A DNA stretch of 64,000 bases from a virus, in the IMG/VR virus record IMGVR_UViG_3300035670_000154, positions 1 to 64,000 of that record. One strand, given 5' to 3'. Under the pieces are notes generated by a model. It had not been told where the DNA came from. It saw only the letters and a program-made list of their open reading frames with translations, and made no database searches. A program made the translations under genes and the position numbers. This document shows positions 1 to 6,943 of the stretch, in pieces. The number at the start of each line of letters is the position of its first letter. The first letter of the stretch is position 1.

Positions 1-207
1 GTGTGTATGTATCAAAAAGAGCTAAAGTTTAATAATCATCGTTTTAATGCGTTTTAGCCAATAGACGGCGTTTTGTGGTGTTTTTGTGTAAAATATTTGA
101 CTTTTTGTTTGGCTTGTGGTATTCGCGTGTTTTTGTGTCGGTTGGTAAAGTTTGGAAAATGTTGCTAATTAAGGTTAAAATAAGAAAATTCTTTTTAAAT
201 TTGGCGG
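1..207. other. left-edge segment, no supported gene
   Basis: The first 57 bases are open on the plus strand up to a TAG at 55-57, which could be the tail of a gene outside the window, but nothing supports this beyond the open frame. Bases 60-207 are unusually G/T-rich on the plus strand. TTGACT followed 17 bases later by TATTCG is promoter-like but weak. The segment lies downstream of the minus-strand operon, so it may be its untranslated tail. Confidence 0.3.
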
Positions 208-657
208 TTAAAAAGATTGAACGGTAGCTTCATGAAGCCAAAGCTCATCAGTAAACCACCCATACCAAGTATTATAATATCCATGATAACATGGCTGCTT
301 TCTCTGTTTATAAATTTCATATTCCGCTTTATCAAATATTTTCAAAAACTCAATAAAAAAATCAATACCTTTTATTTTATTTTTGTCAATATATCTATGA
401 TTGTTATTGTTTTCTTCATTTTTATTTTTGTAATAACATTTAATTTTCGGGTACGATGTGTTTTTGTGTATAAACTCAACAAATAAATTATTTACATTTA
501 TAGTTATGTTATATATATTTATTTTAAAATAACCAATGCCGTCAACATTTTCCATTAGACTTACAATTAAACTATTTGTATTAATTCTTTTTTCATTGGC
601 TCTTTTATTAATCTCAGACAACAAATCATCAATGCCAAATCCTGATAAATCAGTCAT
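208..657 (-). CDS. hypothetical protein, 149 aa
   Basis: I do not recognise this protein. It is charged, Asn/Lys-rich and without membrane segments, and has an Asn-rich stretch near residues 80-88. A clear GAGGTG Shine-Dalgarno precedes the ATG. It is the last gene of the minus-strand operon that starts near 4821 or 1460, and follows the 76-aa gene after 13 bases. Confidence 0.7.
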   Translation of the reverse strand: MTDLSGFGIDDLLSEINKRANEKRINTNSLIVSLMENVDGIGYFKINIYNITINVNNLFVEFIHKNTSYPKIKCYYKNKNEENNNNHRYIDKNKIKGIDFFIEFLKIFDKAEYEIYKQRKQPCYHGYYNTWYGWFTDELWLHEATVQSF

Positions 658-670
658 AAAACACCTCTTT

Positions 671-901
671 TCATTTATAATCTCTAATACCTATCAAAGA
701 CATGTCTTCTGAAGCAATCATAAAAACCTTTTTAGACTCATCACAACGCATTTGTGGGCGTACCGATAGTGTTACATAAATTATTTTACCATCTTCAGAT
801 GAATAAATCTCCTCAAGAAGTCTGGTTTCATAAAAAATTTCTGCATATCTTTTTGCCTTAGCAATTGCATCAATATATATTTTAGGTATTAAATCACTCA
901 T
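671..901 (-). CDS. hypothetical protein, 76 aa
   Basis: Small soluble protein of unknown family. AAGGAGT lies seven bases upstream of the ATG, which makes translation likely. It sits between the frameshifted small gene (917-1071) and the 149-aa gene in a tight minus-strand run. Confidence 0.7.
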   Translation of the reverse strand: MSDLIPKIYIDAIAKAKRYAEIFYETRLLEEIYSSEDGKIIYVTLSVRPQMRCDESKKVFMIASEDMSLIGIRDYK

Positions 902-916
902 TTTTTTACTCCTTTT

Positions 917-1071
917 CTAATGTATACAAATACCAATACCAATTTCAAAATTAACCTCAAATGAATCTGCATTTAATATATCTATAAACCAAACATCTTC
1001 ATCTTCACTTATTTTTTTAGCTTAAGTTGTTCGTCTACATTTTTCTTAAAATTAGCCCAAGAAATACTCAT
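917..1071 (-). CDS. small gene interrupted at an A7 run (possible -1 frameshift)
   Basis: An ATG at 1071 overlaps the stop of the upstream gene (ATGA) and has GGAG at good spacing. The zero frame codes only 20 residues and stops at 1009-1011. Just before that stop the minus strand reads CTA AAA AAA, containing the heptamer A AAA AAA (1012-1018). A -1 slip there joins an open frame that continues to a TAG at 917-919 and gives a 51-residue acidic protein. It may be programmed frameshifting, or a homopolymer indel in nature or in the assembly. I do not recognise the product. Confidence 0.5.
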
Positions 1072-1460
1072 TTTGTTCTCCAGATAAAGTTAAATATTCT
1101 TTTAAATACACTAATCTTACCATAATTGCGAAAAAAACTCTCTTCTTCTTTTCTTGCTTTTTTTGTCTCTTTTTCAATTTCTTCATCAAGAGTATTTTTT
1201 ATAAGCATTGACATATTTTCTTTATCCAAACAATAAAAATAAATATATGAATGCGTCATAGATTCTTTGTAAATTTTCTTTTTTGAAAATAAACCGCAAA
1301 TAAATATTGAATAATACACACTCCTTTCTTCAAAGCACTTAAACTTTTCAAATTTAAATCGTCCTGCCTTAAAGCTCCAATCAGCAAGTTCATCAAACTC
1401 GCATCCTGTTATTCTTTTTAGTGAAATCAACTCTTCTATTTTATCTGATATTGCGCTCAT
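1068..1460 (-). CDS. hypothetical protein, 130 aa
   Basis: Unknown family. The protein has a lysine/glutamate-rich helical stretch (about residues 95-113) before an aromatic/basic tail. TTTGGAG precedes the ATG, and an extended -10 (TGATATAAT, minus strand) lies about 22-30 bases upstream. Its stop overlaps the next ATG, so the following small gene is probably translationally coupled. Confidence 0.7.
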   Translation of the reverse strand: MSAISDKIEELISLKRITGCEFDELADWSFKAGRFKFEKFKCFEERSVYYSIFICGLFSKKKIYKESMTHSYIYFYCLDKENMSMLIKNTLDEEIEKETKKARKEEESFFRNYGKISVFKRIFNFIWRTK

Positions 1461-1481
1461 TTTTTATCTCCAAAAAAAATC

Positions 1482-1507
1482 ATTATATCACAAAAATATG
1501 TTATAGT
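1482..1507. promoter_or_regulatory. divergent extended -10 promoters
   Basis: Minus strand: TGATATAAT, with -10 at 1482-1487, faces the 1068-1460 gene. Plus strand: TGTTATAGT, with -10 at 1502-1507, faces the Panacea gene at 1531. Both have the TGn extension and poor -35 elements. They lie back to back, so the two transcription units may share control. Confidence 0.5.
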
Positions 1508-1530
1508 GTTATTTTTTTATGGAGGATAAT

Positions 1531-2004
1531 ATGTATGATTGTATAGAGGTTGCTTGGCAAACATTAAAAGACGCTAGAAAACTTGGTGTTCATCTATCAA
1601 ACCAAAGGCTTCAAAAGATTGTTTATATATCTCACGGATATTTTTTAGCGCTATATAACAAGCCTTTGGTTTATGATAATGTAGAGGCGTTTTTAGGCGG
1701 TCCATGTTTTCCAAAAATTTATCAGTTATTTTCAGAATATAAAGAAAATGAAATTCCAGTTTCAGATTCAATTGAAACTGATTTGCGTTTTGACACTAGT
1801 GCCAGTTACGTTATAAATTATGTTTTAAAGCTATACGGAAATTTAGATTGTAATAAATTGGTTGCATTAACAACAGGCGAATTATCTCCGTCAAAAAAAT
1901 ATTTTAAAGAGCAGAGTGAACATTTAATTACAATTGAAAACGACGTAATAAAAAATCACTATAGAAAAGTAATTTCAGATATATATTACGCAGGTTCTTT
2001 GTAA
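1531..2004 (+). CDS. Panacea/SocA-like (DUF4065) protein
   Basis: The N-terminal half carries the pattern of the Panacea domain (formerly DUF4065, SocA/GepA-like): LQKIVYISHGYFLALYNKPL followed by a GG-P stretch (FLGGPCFPKIYQ). Members include SocA, an adaptor-type antitoxin, and many phage and toxin-antitoxin proteins in which the domain neutralises varied toxins. The start at 1531 is preferred over ATG 1519 because GGAGG (1521-1525) sits five bases before it; this gives 157 aa. It is followed by a 77-aa gene that could be a partner. A second Panacea protein lies at 12239-12655. The role here (antitoxin or anti-defence) is inference. Confidence 0.75.
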   Translation: MYDCIEVAWQTLKDARKLGVHLSNQRLQKIVYISHGYFLALYNKPLVYDNVEAFLGGPCFPKIYQLFSEYKENEIPVSDSIETDLRFDTSASYVINYVLKLYGNLDCNKLVALTTGELSPSKKYFKEQSEHLITIENDVIKNHYRKVISDIYYAGSL

Positions 2005-2041
2005 TACAAAAAACAATTTAATACACATTTTGGAGTAAGTA

Positions 2042-2275
2042 ATGTTTAAAAAAGATACATTTTACAGATCAGACGCAGACGTTGATCAATCAATAAAATC
2101 AAACAAAAAACCAAACGCTCAGATATATGTTATTGATGTTGTTGATAACCAAATAATTGTTAATTTTTCAGTTAATGGCAAAGATTTATACTTAAACAGA
2201 AAATTGGAAATAAAAAATGGATGTTATGTTGAAATCATGGGAATAAGGTTTAGCGAAAAAGGTGAAAAACAATAA
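2042..2275 (+). CDS. hypothetical protein, 77 aa
   Basis: Small protein with alternating hydrophobic residues that suggest a beta-rich fold (IYVIDVVDNQIIVNFSV). GGAG precedes the ATG. It is the second and last gene of a two-gene plus-strand unit behind the Panacea protein and ends just before a bidirectional terminator. A toxin/antitoxin partnership is possible from position only. Confidence 0.65.
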   Translation: MFKKDTFYRSDADVDQSIKSNKKPNAQIYVIDVVDNQIIVNFSVNGKDLYLNRKLEIKNGCYVEIMGIRFSEKGEKQ

Positions 2276-2305
2276 AAAAATCACTTATTTTTACAAATAC
2301 ATACA

Positions 2306-2345
2306 AACACACCAAAAAACCTTTTTAATTGAAATTTGGTGTGTT
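2306..2345. terminator. bidirectional intrinsic terminator
   Basis: A perfect 11-bp stem, AACACACCAAA (2306-2316) with TTTGGTGTGTT (2335-2345), is flanked by A-rich sequence on the left and a T-run on the right. It sits between convergent genes 2042-2275 (+) and 2355-2807 (-), so it can stop transcription from both sides. Confidence 0.8.
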
Positions 2346-2354
2346 TTAATACGT

Positions 2355-2807
2355 CTATCTAACAACCCTGGTGTTTCCATAACCACCTATTACCTTAACA
2401 CGATCACCAACAGATAGTTTTTGATTATCGCTTTCTTGAACAACAACAAATAATTTTCCATCATCACCTTTTAAAACAATTTCAACGGCATTTTTAATTG
2501 ATGATGCCTCTGATATTTTTTGACCAGCAATTCCACCAGCAACAGCACCAATTACACCACCTATCATACCATACTTTGTGTTTGATAACCCATTTGATCC
2601 AATAATACCACCAACAGCAGCTCCAGCACCAGTGCCTAGCCCTGTTTTCTGATCTTGGATAAAAACCTCTCTTATTGAATCAATTGTAGCATATCTTACC
2701 TGCATTTCTGTTTGAGCTAATCCAGATTGGTAAATAGAGGGCTTTTGGTTTGTATAGCTAACACATCCAGATAAAGCGATACATAAAAACAGAATTGATT
2801 TTTTCAT
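2355..2807 (-). CDS. glycine-zipper outer-membrane lipoprotein (SlyB/Pcp-like)
   Basis: A lipoprotein signal peptide ends in the lipobox LSGC (Cys15). The middle (about residues 57-100) is a glycine-zipper double segment (GTGAGAAVGGIIGS and GMIGGVIGAVAGGIAGQ), and the C-terminus is a small beta domain. This is the architecture of SlyB/Pcp-type 17-kDa outer-membrane lipoproteins. Phage genomes rarely carry it, so it may alter the infected cell's envelope (for example superinfection exclusion or envelope stress); that role is inference. Its ATG overlaps the end of the upstream gene. Confidence 0.8.
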   Translation of the reverse strand: MKKSILFLCIALSGCVSYTNQKPSIYQSGLAQTEMQVRYATIDSIREVFIQDQKTGLGTGAGAAVGGIIGSNGLSNTKYGMIGGVIGAVAGGIAGQKISEASSIKNAVEIVLKGDDGKLFVVVQESDNQKLSVGDRVKVIGGYGNTRVVR

Positions 2808-3145
2808 ACTAATTCAACCTTTCCTTTTATAACTTTGCATTTAAAGTTTGCAAAATCAGGGTCTTTTTTAATAACAAGATCAAGCATTTTTTCATAAGTT
2901 TCTTTTTTCATAAATTTTATTCTTCTTGTTTTACTTAAAACCCCATTAAAATATCCATACTTATCTGTTCCAAGATAAAGATACCTTCCAGCCTTTGCTA
3001 AAAACAACACACTTCCGTTTTTTTCATCAATATCTGATTTTTCATACGGCTTTTTATATGTCTTTTGTGGCTTTTTCTTAACGGTAGGCTCTTTTTTTAC
3101 TACTTTTGGTAAATTTAATATAGGGCTTAACCAACTTGCTAACAT
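2804..3145 (-). CDS. hypothetical protein with basic N-terminal linker
   Basis: 113 aa. A short hydrophobic start is followed by a Lys/Pro-rich segment (about residues 15-37) and then a compact C-terminal domain of unknown family. Its stop overlaps the ATG of the lipoprotein gene by four bases, so the two are probably coupled. Confidence 0.65.
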   Translation of the reverse strand: MLASWLSPILNLPKVVKKEPTVKKKPQKTYKKPYEKSDIDEKNGSVLFLAKAGRYLYLGTDKYGYFNGVLSKTRRIKFMKKETYEKMLDLVIKKDPDFANFKCKVIKGKVELV

Positions 3146-3146
3146 A

Positions 3147-3344
3147 TCAATTCCTTTCCAATATTTTTTTTAATTCAGTTAGCGATAATATCGCATGATC
3201 AATATCAATTGAGCTTATTTCACAATCAAAAATAATTCCCTTACCGTCTTTTGCAACTGAACAAAAGTCTCTTGGCTTTCCCATTCTAGTGTAAGTAATT
3301 TTAGCCAATCCGTCATCATCATAAAACACATCAAATCTACTCAT
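3147..3344 (-). CDS. hypothetical protein, 65 aa
   Basis: Unknown small protein. I place the start at the ATG at 3344 (after GGGATAGAGTT) rather than at 3380, because the longer form would overlap the upstream gene by 32 bases; the longer 77-aa form is possible. Confidence 0.55.
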   Translation of the reverse strand: MSRFDVFYDDDGLAKITYTRMGKPRDFCSVAKDGKGIIFDCEISSIDIDHAILSLTELKKILERN

Positions 3345-3348
3345 AACT

Positions 3349-3786
3349 CTATCCCAAAACACGTTCAATTTCTTTTTCATATAACTCTATGCTTGCGTCA
3401 ATTACTGAGGTGTCTGGCATTCCATTATCTCCATAACTAACTCGAACATTACCATCGTACCATTCAACAAAAGCAACCTCTTTACCAATATTGTGTTTCT
3501 CACAAACATTAACAGCAGATTTTATCACAAAATAATTGGTTGTTAAAAACACTAATGGAATACAAACATTGTTGTTTTTAGCATGATGCAAAGTTATTAA
3601 AATATCAGTTTCAACCTCATTGTAAACCTTTAATGGGTGTGTTGTATATCGATAATATCTATAATTAAGCCTAGGAATATCAGAGAATAAAGCATGCTCA
3701 AACGGGTCTTCTATTAGAAAAATAAAACTAGTTCCATCATCAGCTATTTCTTTAATTTCTTCTTTAATTTGTTGTTCTGGTGTCAT
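3349..3786 (-). CDS. hypothetical protein, 145 aa
   Basis: Unknown. The start at 3786 overlaps the upstream stop (ATGA) and is favoured over an in-frame TTG at 3798. The alternation of hydrophobic strands (DILITLHHAK, IPLVFLTTNYFVIK) suggests an alpha/beta fold. It is part of the minus-strand operon driven from about 4850. Confidence 0.65.
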   Translation of the reverse strand: MTPEQQIKEEIKEIADDGTSFIFLIEDPFEHALFSDIPRLNYRYYRYTTHPLKVYNEVETDILITLHHAKNNNVCIPLVFLTTNYFVIKSAVNVCEKHNIGKEVAFVEWYDGNVRVSYGDNGMPDTSVIDASIELYEKEIERVLG

Positions 3787-4289
3787 TGTTTTTTCCAATT
3801 AAATAAAAAATTCCAAAATGATGGTTTATCTTTTCTTTTACCTTTTCTTTTAAACCTATTTATAAAGTCATCAACGACAGCAATCTCCATTTCTTTTTCT
3901 TTTTGTCTTTTTTCTATAAAATTTTTTGTGTTTATTTCTTTTTCTGTAATAACTGAATCTAAAATATTATCTATTACTTTTAAACAAATTCCCTTAACCT
4001 CTCCATCGAAACACCAATCTTCTGTACAATAAGATTCAGACTTATACCATGAATAAACAGTAGCGTCTCCTTTTATGCTTTTGATTTTAATATAAACACG
4101 TAAAAAGTTTTTGCCAAAAATACTTAAAAGAACAATGTCGTTAAGCACAAGCTCTTTAAACGTGTCGCCTTCATCTGTAATTCTGAAATCAAGAATATGT
4201 AATATGACTTCAGATATATTACGGCAATTTTTCCATCTTTCGTGTTTATTCAACTTATCAATAATACTCTGTTCAGTTATTTCTTGCAT
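3783..4289 (-). CDS. hypothetical protein, paralogue of its upstream neighbour
   Basis: 168 aa. It starts with the same ITEQSIIDK motif as the next gene upstream (4291-4821). Both continue with an SDVI/SEVI segment, beta strands, an IDNILDS/ILDKLLD motif and a lysine-rich helical tail, so the pair are tandem paralogues of unknown function. AAGGAAG precedes the ATG. Confidence 0.7.
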   Translation of the reverse strand: MQEITEQSIIDKLNKHERWKNCRNISEVILHILDFRITDEGDTFKELVLNDIVLLSIFGKNFLRVYIKIKSIKGDATVYSWYKSESYCTEDWCFDGEVKGICLKVIDNILDSVITEKEINTKNFIEKRQKEKEMEIAVVDDFINRFKRKGKRKDKPSFWNFLFNWKKQ

Positions 4290-4290
4290 A

Positions 4291-4821
4291 TTACTTCCTT
4301 TTGTCTATTTTAAATTGTTTAATAAAGCTTTCAATGGTGTTTTTTTCTATTTTTTTTTGCAGCGCCTCTTCATTCTCATTGTTTTTTTCAAATTGCTCAT
4401 ATTTTTGAATTTCTTCTTTTCTTGCAATTAAACACACATCTAAAAGTTTATCTAATATTTCTAAAACACACTGTTTTATTTCTCCAGTTTTCTCCCACGT
4501 TTCTTCCATAAAGCGTTTATTATGGAATATTAAAATATTTTCTTTTTCACCATGAATTTCAATTGTTACTATATATCCAACACCTGGTCCAGGTGAATGA
4601 TCATATACCTTTTTGATAATTAAACCATAAGCAAATATGACATCATCATTAAAAGTTTTTCGTATTTTAATATTTTCATTTTTTCCTTTCAAATCCAACC
4701 TAAACATAAACTTAATTACATCTGAAATACCATCCAATGTCGGCAAATTATTTTTTGGATATAAAGCAAATAATTCTTCTATACATTTATCAATAATACT
4801 CTGTTCAGTTATATTTTCCAT
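4291..4821 (-). CDS. hypothetical protein, tandem paralogue, first gene of operon
   Basis: 176 aa from the ATG at 4821, chosen because AAAGGA lies just upstream; an upstream in-frame start would put the protein over the promoter. It shares ITEQSIIDK at the N-terminus and the overall layout with the 3783-4289 product. A coiled-coil-like Glu/Lys/Asn tail ends the protein. Confidence 0.7.
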   Translation of the reverse strand: MENITEQSIIDKCIEELFALYPKNNLPTLDGISDVIKFMFRLDLKGKNENIKIRKTFNDDVIFAYGLIIKKVYDHSPGPGVGYIVTIEIHGEKENILIFHNKRFMEETWEKTGEIKQCVLEILDKLLDVCLIARKEEIQKYEQFEKNNENEEALQKKIEKNTIESFIKQFKIDKRK

Positions 4822-4846
4822 ATTTATTCCTTTCAACAAAAACAAA

Positions 4847-4904
4847 ATCATACCATAAAAAAATTAAAAAAACACTTGACACGTGATAATTTTTGTGATT
4901 TAAT
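4847..4904. promoter_or_regulatory. divergent promoters
   Basis: Plus strand: TTGACA (4876-4881), a 17-bp spacer and TTTAAT (4899-4904), a good sigma70-type promoter firing into the structured region 4911-5230. Minus strand: extended -10 TGGTATGAT (-10 at 4847-4852) firing into the 4291-4821 gene. The plus promoter shares the block ACACTTGACAC with the promoter at 61801, which also drives RNA genes. Confidence 0.65.
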
Positions 4905-4910
4905 ATGTTT

Positions 4911-5230
4911 TTTCGCTTATATGTCGGTGCGTCGTTCGGTAAGCGGTTTTTATAAAACAAGCATATAAACTCTTCGTTTATATGCGCCTGGTGAGAAGAG
5001 CAGGACATAGCCAGGGCGGTTGGGTGAATCAAAAAAGCCGTGTTGCATAGCTGTTAAATTGTTGTGAATGTGCTATTAGAGAAATCTATCGGAAGCAGCA
5101 ATTTATGGTTTAAGTTTTTTGAGTGTAAAAGCGAGAAATGGCTCCATGTAGTTATTACATAACCGAGTGCGTATTTTTACGCATATAGGTTGTGTTTTGC
5201 TCAAAATTCACCATGTAGTTATATTAAATA
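4911..5230 (+). ncRNA. candidate structured RNA / long leader
   Basis: There is no convincing ORF for about 320 bases downstream of a good promoter, and the first 130 bases look less AT-rich than their surroundings. Hairpins seen: 4914-4919/4940-4945 (6 bp), 4961-4970/4976-4985 (10 bp, loop TCTTC), 4987-4991/5011-5015, 5047-5051/5072-5076 and 5168-5173/5178-5183. TTATATG at 4917-4923 can alternatively pair with CATATAA at 4962-4968, which would exclude the first two stems. CCATGTAGTTAT occurs twice (5144-5155, 5211-5222). It matches no RNA family I know. It could be an ncRNA or a regulatory leader for the 5239 operon. Confidence 0.45.
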
Positions 5231-5238
5231 GGATACTT

Positions 5239-5391
5239 ATGATTTCTGAATTAATAATTATTTTAAACGAATTGCTTGCTTATAAATTTGAACAACAGCT
5301 TATAAAACATTATAGAATTACTATTGCCACAGACCTATTAGAACCATGTAAACAAATGAAAAAAATTGAGCGAGGTGAAAAAAATGATTGA
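5239..5391 (+). CDS. hypothetical protein, 50 aa
   Basis: Small helical protein of unknown family. The ATG at 5239 follows AGGAT; the earlier in-frame start at 5167 lies within the hairpin region and is not favoured. The end overlaps the next ATG (5384). Confidence 0.5.
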   Translation: MISELIIILNELLAYKFEQQLIKHYRITIATDLLEPCKQMKKIERGEKND

Positions 5392-5566
5392 ATCAGAATA
5401 TATTAATGCAACAGACCTTTGTAAGATTCGTTTAGCAAAAACCATATTGCTAGACGTTATTCCAATTTTAGATGAAAATAATAAAGATTTGGGCGTTGCG
5501 CTGGTAAGTCTGTCGAAAATAGAAGATAGGTTGTCTTCTATTGTTGTTTGTGTTGAAGAGGTTTGA
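5384..5566 (+). CDS. hypothetical protein, 60 aa
   Basis: Mostly helical small protein of unknown family. GAGGTGA lies six bases before the ATG at 5384, which overlaps the preceding gene's end. It precedes the Dam-like methylase gene without a gap. Confidence 0.6.
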   Translation: MIESEYINATDLCKIRLAKTILLDVIPILDENNKDLGVALVSLSKIEDRLSSIVVCVEEV

Positions 5567-5580
5567 AAGGTTTTTTCATT

Positions 5581-6738
5581 GTGATTAACCAATGTCTATT
5601 TGATACATTTAAAAAACCAAAAAAAACACATGATTTTTGCATTCCTTACATGGGGTCAAAACGCTGCATTGCAGAACGTTTGTTAGATGAAATGCTTAAA
5701 ATCAAACCAAACGCGAAGTATTTTTATGATCTGTTTGGTGGTGGCGGTGCAATGTCTTTTATGGCTGCTCAGTATGGGTTAAGTGTTGTTTATAATGAGA
5801 AAAATAGTGCGGCATCTAGCTTTTTAGAGTTTATTTTTGATCGTATAAAAACAGGTAAAAAAAGCAAGTTTGGCATATTCCCTGAAGAATGGTATGAATT
5901 TGTCGGTCGTGAGCAATTTTTTAGCGCAATTGCCAAAAATGATGCTTTTTCACAGTTTTGTCGTGCATGTTATTCTTTTGGAAACAAAGGAACCTCATAC
6001 TCTTTTGGCAAGCACATAGAGGAATACAGCAAGCAAAAACACAATTTTGTGCTACATAAAGATCAAAATGCTAAAAAAATAATCAAAGAGCGTTTTGATG
6101 GTGATTATTCAAGGTTTTTACATCATGTGGAAACTGGTAAAGACTGGGTAGAGCGACGCGGTTTTTTTTCAAAAACATTCTTGAAGATCGAGGCGTTGCG
6201 GGTTGCGAATCTGTATCAAAAAGACTTTTCGGACTTTTTCAGCGACTTCACACCAAAACAGTTTTATGACTACAGACAAGTCGATTTGATTGGATTGATA
6301 AACGAAAAAATACCGCATATTGACAAAAAAAAATATAAAAGTGATCGAGATTCTTTAGAATCATTAAAAGAGTTGCAGCAGTTGGAGCAGTTGCAGCAGT
6401 TGCAGCAGTTGCAGCAGTTGCAGCAGTTGGAGCGGTTTGGTACTACCAATAGTTTTTTTTCTATACAAAACAAGGATTTTTTAGATGTTGAGATAGATAC
6501 CCCAATTGATCAAACAATTGTGTATCTTGACCCGCCTTATCGTGGAACTGCTCAATACGATTTTGGTGTTGATTATGACAATCTTGACTATTATTTTAGA
6601 AACAGCCCGTTCACTTGCTTCATGAGCGAATATAACTCACCTCATAAAGAGGTGTTTTGTTTGGAAAAAAGATCACTTTTAAATCAATCAAAAGGTGATA
6701 ACGTGATTGAGCGGCTATATTGGAATGGAGTTTTATGA
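5581..6738 (+). CDS. DNA adenine methylase (Dam/D12 class)
   Basis: N6-adenine methyltransferase that would transfer a methyl group from SAM to adenine in phage DNA. Seen: the N-terminal PYMGSKR motif of D12-class enzymes, the SAM-binding motif I DLFGGGGAMS (about residues 50-59) and the catalytic DPPY motif (about residue 317). A run of Leu-Gln-Gln repeats (6373-6435) lies between the target-recognition part and the DPPY motif. I chose the GTG at 5581 behind AAAGG; a TTG at 5563 is also in frame. It may protect the genome from restriction or alter regulation. It ends with an ATGA overlap into a 30-aa membrane peptide. Confidence 0.88.
   Translation: MINQCLFDTFKKPKKTHDFCIPYMGSKRCIAERLLDEMLKIKPNAKYFYDLFGGGGAMSFMAAQYGLSVVYNEKNSAASSFLEFIFDRIKTGKKSKFGIFPEEWYEFVGREQFFSAIAKNDAFSQFCRACYSFGNKGTSYSFGKHIEEYSKQKHNFVLHKDQNAKKIIKERFDGDYSRFLHHVETGKDWVERRGFFSKTFLKIEALRVANLYQKDFSDFFSDFTPKQFYDYRQVDLIGLINEKIPHIDKKKYKSDRDSLESLKELQQLEQLQQLQQLQQLQQLERFGTTNSFFSIQNKDFLDVEIDTPIDQTIVYLDPPYRGTAQYDFGVDYDNLDYYFRNSPFTCFMSEYNSPHKEVFCLEKRSLLNQSKGDNVIERLYWNGVL
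6373..6435 (+). repeat. 9-bp tandem repeat coding Leu-Gln-Gln in the methylase
   Basis: Seven units of TTGCAGCAG, the second and last carrying TTGGAG variants, encode LQQ LEQ LQQ LQQ LQQ LQQ LER. Units are nine bases, so copy-number change keeps the reading frame and alters only linker length. The four central units are identical, as expected of recent slippage. Confidence 0.9.
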
Positions 6739-6827
6739 AAAAAATAATATCTTGGATAGTTAGTAAAATATTTTGGTTTTTCGTGATATGCTATATAATA
6801 GCAAAGCTTTTTGGAGGTGAATATTGA
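6735..6827 (+). CDS. 30-aa membrane peptide
   Basis: The ATG overlaps the methylase stop (ATGA). The product has a basic start, then one hydrophobic segment (IFWFFVICYIIAKLF) and a short acidic end: a single-pass membrane peptide. Function unknown. Part of the gene is repeated without a start codon at 6872-6943. Confidence 0.6.
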   Translation: MKKIISWIVSKIFWFFVICYIIAKLFGGEY

Positions 6828-6841
6828 TTTGTTTTTTATGC

Positions 6842-6870
6842 TTGCGATATTGGTAATAAAGTGATACAAT
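6842..6870 (+). promoter_or_regulatory. sigma70-type promoter with extended -10
   Basis: TTGCGA (6842-6847), 17-bp spacer, TACAAT (6865-6870) preceded by TGA. The motif GTGATACAAT is repeated exactly in the promoter before dut (7391-7400), so both belong to one promoter class. Confidence 0.5.
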
Positions 6871-6871
6871 A

Positions 6872-6943
6872 ATAGTTAGTAAGATATTTTGGTTTTTCGT
6901 TATATGCTACCTTATAGCAAAACTTTTTGGAGATGATTTATGA
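6872..6943 (+). pseudogene. start-less duplicate of the 30-aa membrane peptide
   Basis: Translates as VSKIFWFFVICYLIAKLFGD, nearly identical to residues 9-28 of the 6735-6827 peptide, but the frame is closed upstream and has no start codon. The duplication brought a Shine-Dalgarno (TTTTTGGAGATGA) that now serves the 6940 gene, whose ATG overlaps the relic's TGA. Confidence 0.7.

Noticed and set aside
3769-4431. Plus-strand ORFs of 87 and 106 codons over the tandem paralogues
   Set aside because: Phe/Ile/Ser-rich antisense shadows of A-rich minus-strand genes, without ribosome sites.
4911-5230. tRNA or tmRNA within the structured region
   Set aside because: No T-arm consensus followed by a closing acceptor strand was found.
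6373-6435. CRISPR array or origin iterons
   Set aside because: The 9-bp units are contiguous without spacers and lie in frame within a coding gene. I saw no CRISPR array elsewhere.
6270-6473. Minus-strand ORF made of Asn-Cys-Cys repeats
   Set aside because: It is the antisense shadow of the Leu-Gln-Gln repeat in the methylase and has no ribosome site.
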